Assembly (NCBI GenBank): GCA_944331725.1
Contig: CALVJE010000021.1
Span: forward strand, 1-13,196
Direction of reading: 5' to 3'
Source: an uncultured Bacilli bacterium
GTDB lineage: Bacteria; Bacillota_I; Bacilli_A; RF39; UBA660
Length of the DNA stretch: 13,196 nucleotides
The notes beneath the pieces are model-generated. The model did no database searches. It had not been told where the DNA came from and worked only from the letters and a program-made list of their open reading frames with translations. Positions 13,098-13,196 of the stretch are shown here, in pieces (within the stretch, counting starts at the first letter, position 1; each line of letters begins with the position of its first letter). The position numbers and the translations under genes are program-made.

Positions 13098-13196
13098 CTA
13101 CCACTTACTTTCCATATAGAGAACAAATAAAACAAACAAGTTTGTTTTTACCTTGTCGTTACCTCCAAGGATTCCTACTTCATAGATAGAGTAACC
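13098..13196 (-). CDS. Possible 3' end of an upstream ORF (32 codons), unrecognised
   Basis: One minus-strand frame is open from the window edge to a TAG at 13098-13100, 4 nt before the hemW ATG. It reads GYSIYEVGILGGNDKV and then a hydrophobic segment ending MESKW. I do not recognise it. It could be the C-terminus of the gene preceding hemW in an operon. The palindrome at 13129-13148 inside it and the short length mean it may instead be non-coding leader. Confidence 0.3.
   Translation of the reverse strand, partial: GYSIYEVGILGGNDKVKTNLFVLFVLYMESKW
13129..13148 (-). terminator. Palindrome before hemW, possible terminator or attenuator
   Basis: AAAACAAAC and GTTTGTTTT are perfect 9-base arms around a 2-base centre, so the RNA stem would be about 8 bp with a CTTG loop. 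On the minus strand TTTTATTTG follows. The stem is nearly all A-U, so it is weak. It lies 36 bp before the hemW start. A second small pairing, CCTTG/CAAGG around a GAGGTAACGA loop, lies just upstream. Confidence 0.35.

Noticed and set aside
1..13196. CRISPR array, tRNA/rRNA genes, transposase or phage genes
   Set aside because: No regular direct repeats, cloverleaf or rRNA-like stretches, or recombinase motifs were found by eye on either strand.

Overview
The window looks like chromosome of an endospore-forming, very AT-rich member of the Bacillota, most likely an uncultured Bacilli-type lineage (this placement is inference). The evidence is a spoIIGA-sigE pair, a spoVID-ysxE pair, LonA, AT-heavy codon use and AGGAGG/AAGGTG-type ribosome binding sites. 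TGA is a normal stop: spoIIGA ends in a TGA that overlaps the sigE start as ATGA. This argues against the Mollicutes code. No rRNA, tRNA, CRISPR array, insertion sequence or prophage was seen.

Layout from left to right. (1) 1-116 is the 5' end of htpG (minus). It is divergent from a soluble M23 metallopeptidase (plus, 252-866) whose only sensible start is a non-canonical ATT. The shared 135-bp intergenic region carries both promoters and a CIRCE-like dyad with unusual spacing. A hairpin at 856-881 ends the M23 gene. (2) 910-2637 (minus) is the mother-cell sigma factor cassette: spoIIGA (aspartic protease) then sigE (pro-sigma-E), followed by a tiny ORF with a decayed-looking tail. A small Cys-rich membrane protein (plus) diverges from it. 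(3) 2868-7525 (minus) holds lon, an unrecognised 204-aa gene, spoVID and ysxE. From memory, B. subtilis has the order lonA-ysxC-hemAXCDBL-spoVID-ysxE, so this looks like the same neighbourhood with ysxC and the haem genes missing. A terminator after the 204-aa gene overlaps a sigma-E-like promoter for spoVID. (4) 7570-8794 (minus) contains two related type IV prepilin-like genes, each with its own promoter. The downstream one has a near-consensus sigma-A promoter. (5) 8802-13196 (minus) is a run of hemW, an HD-domain hydrolase, a thymidylate kinase-like enzyme, a DUF421 (YetF-like) membrane protein and a DigH/GHL10-type glycoside hydrolase. hemW is preceded by the possible 3' end of another ORF at the window edge.

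The genes form a sporulation core plus housekeeping. SpoIIGA would activate SigE in the mother cell, and SigE would then be expected to switch on spoVID-ysxE for coat encasement. LonA and HtpG serve protein quality control, and the GHL10 enzyme and M23 peptidase act on cell-wall material. The pilins suggest a surface filament or pseudopilus whose assembly genes lie elsewhere. I see no wholly new multi-gene system. The more unusual items are the promoter placed on the lon-operon terminator, the unknown gene filling the hem-cluster position, the degenerate YsxE kinase fold, the tandem divergent pilins and the ATT start.
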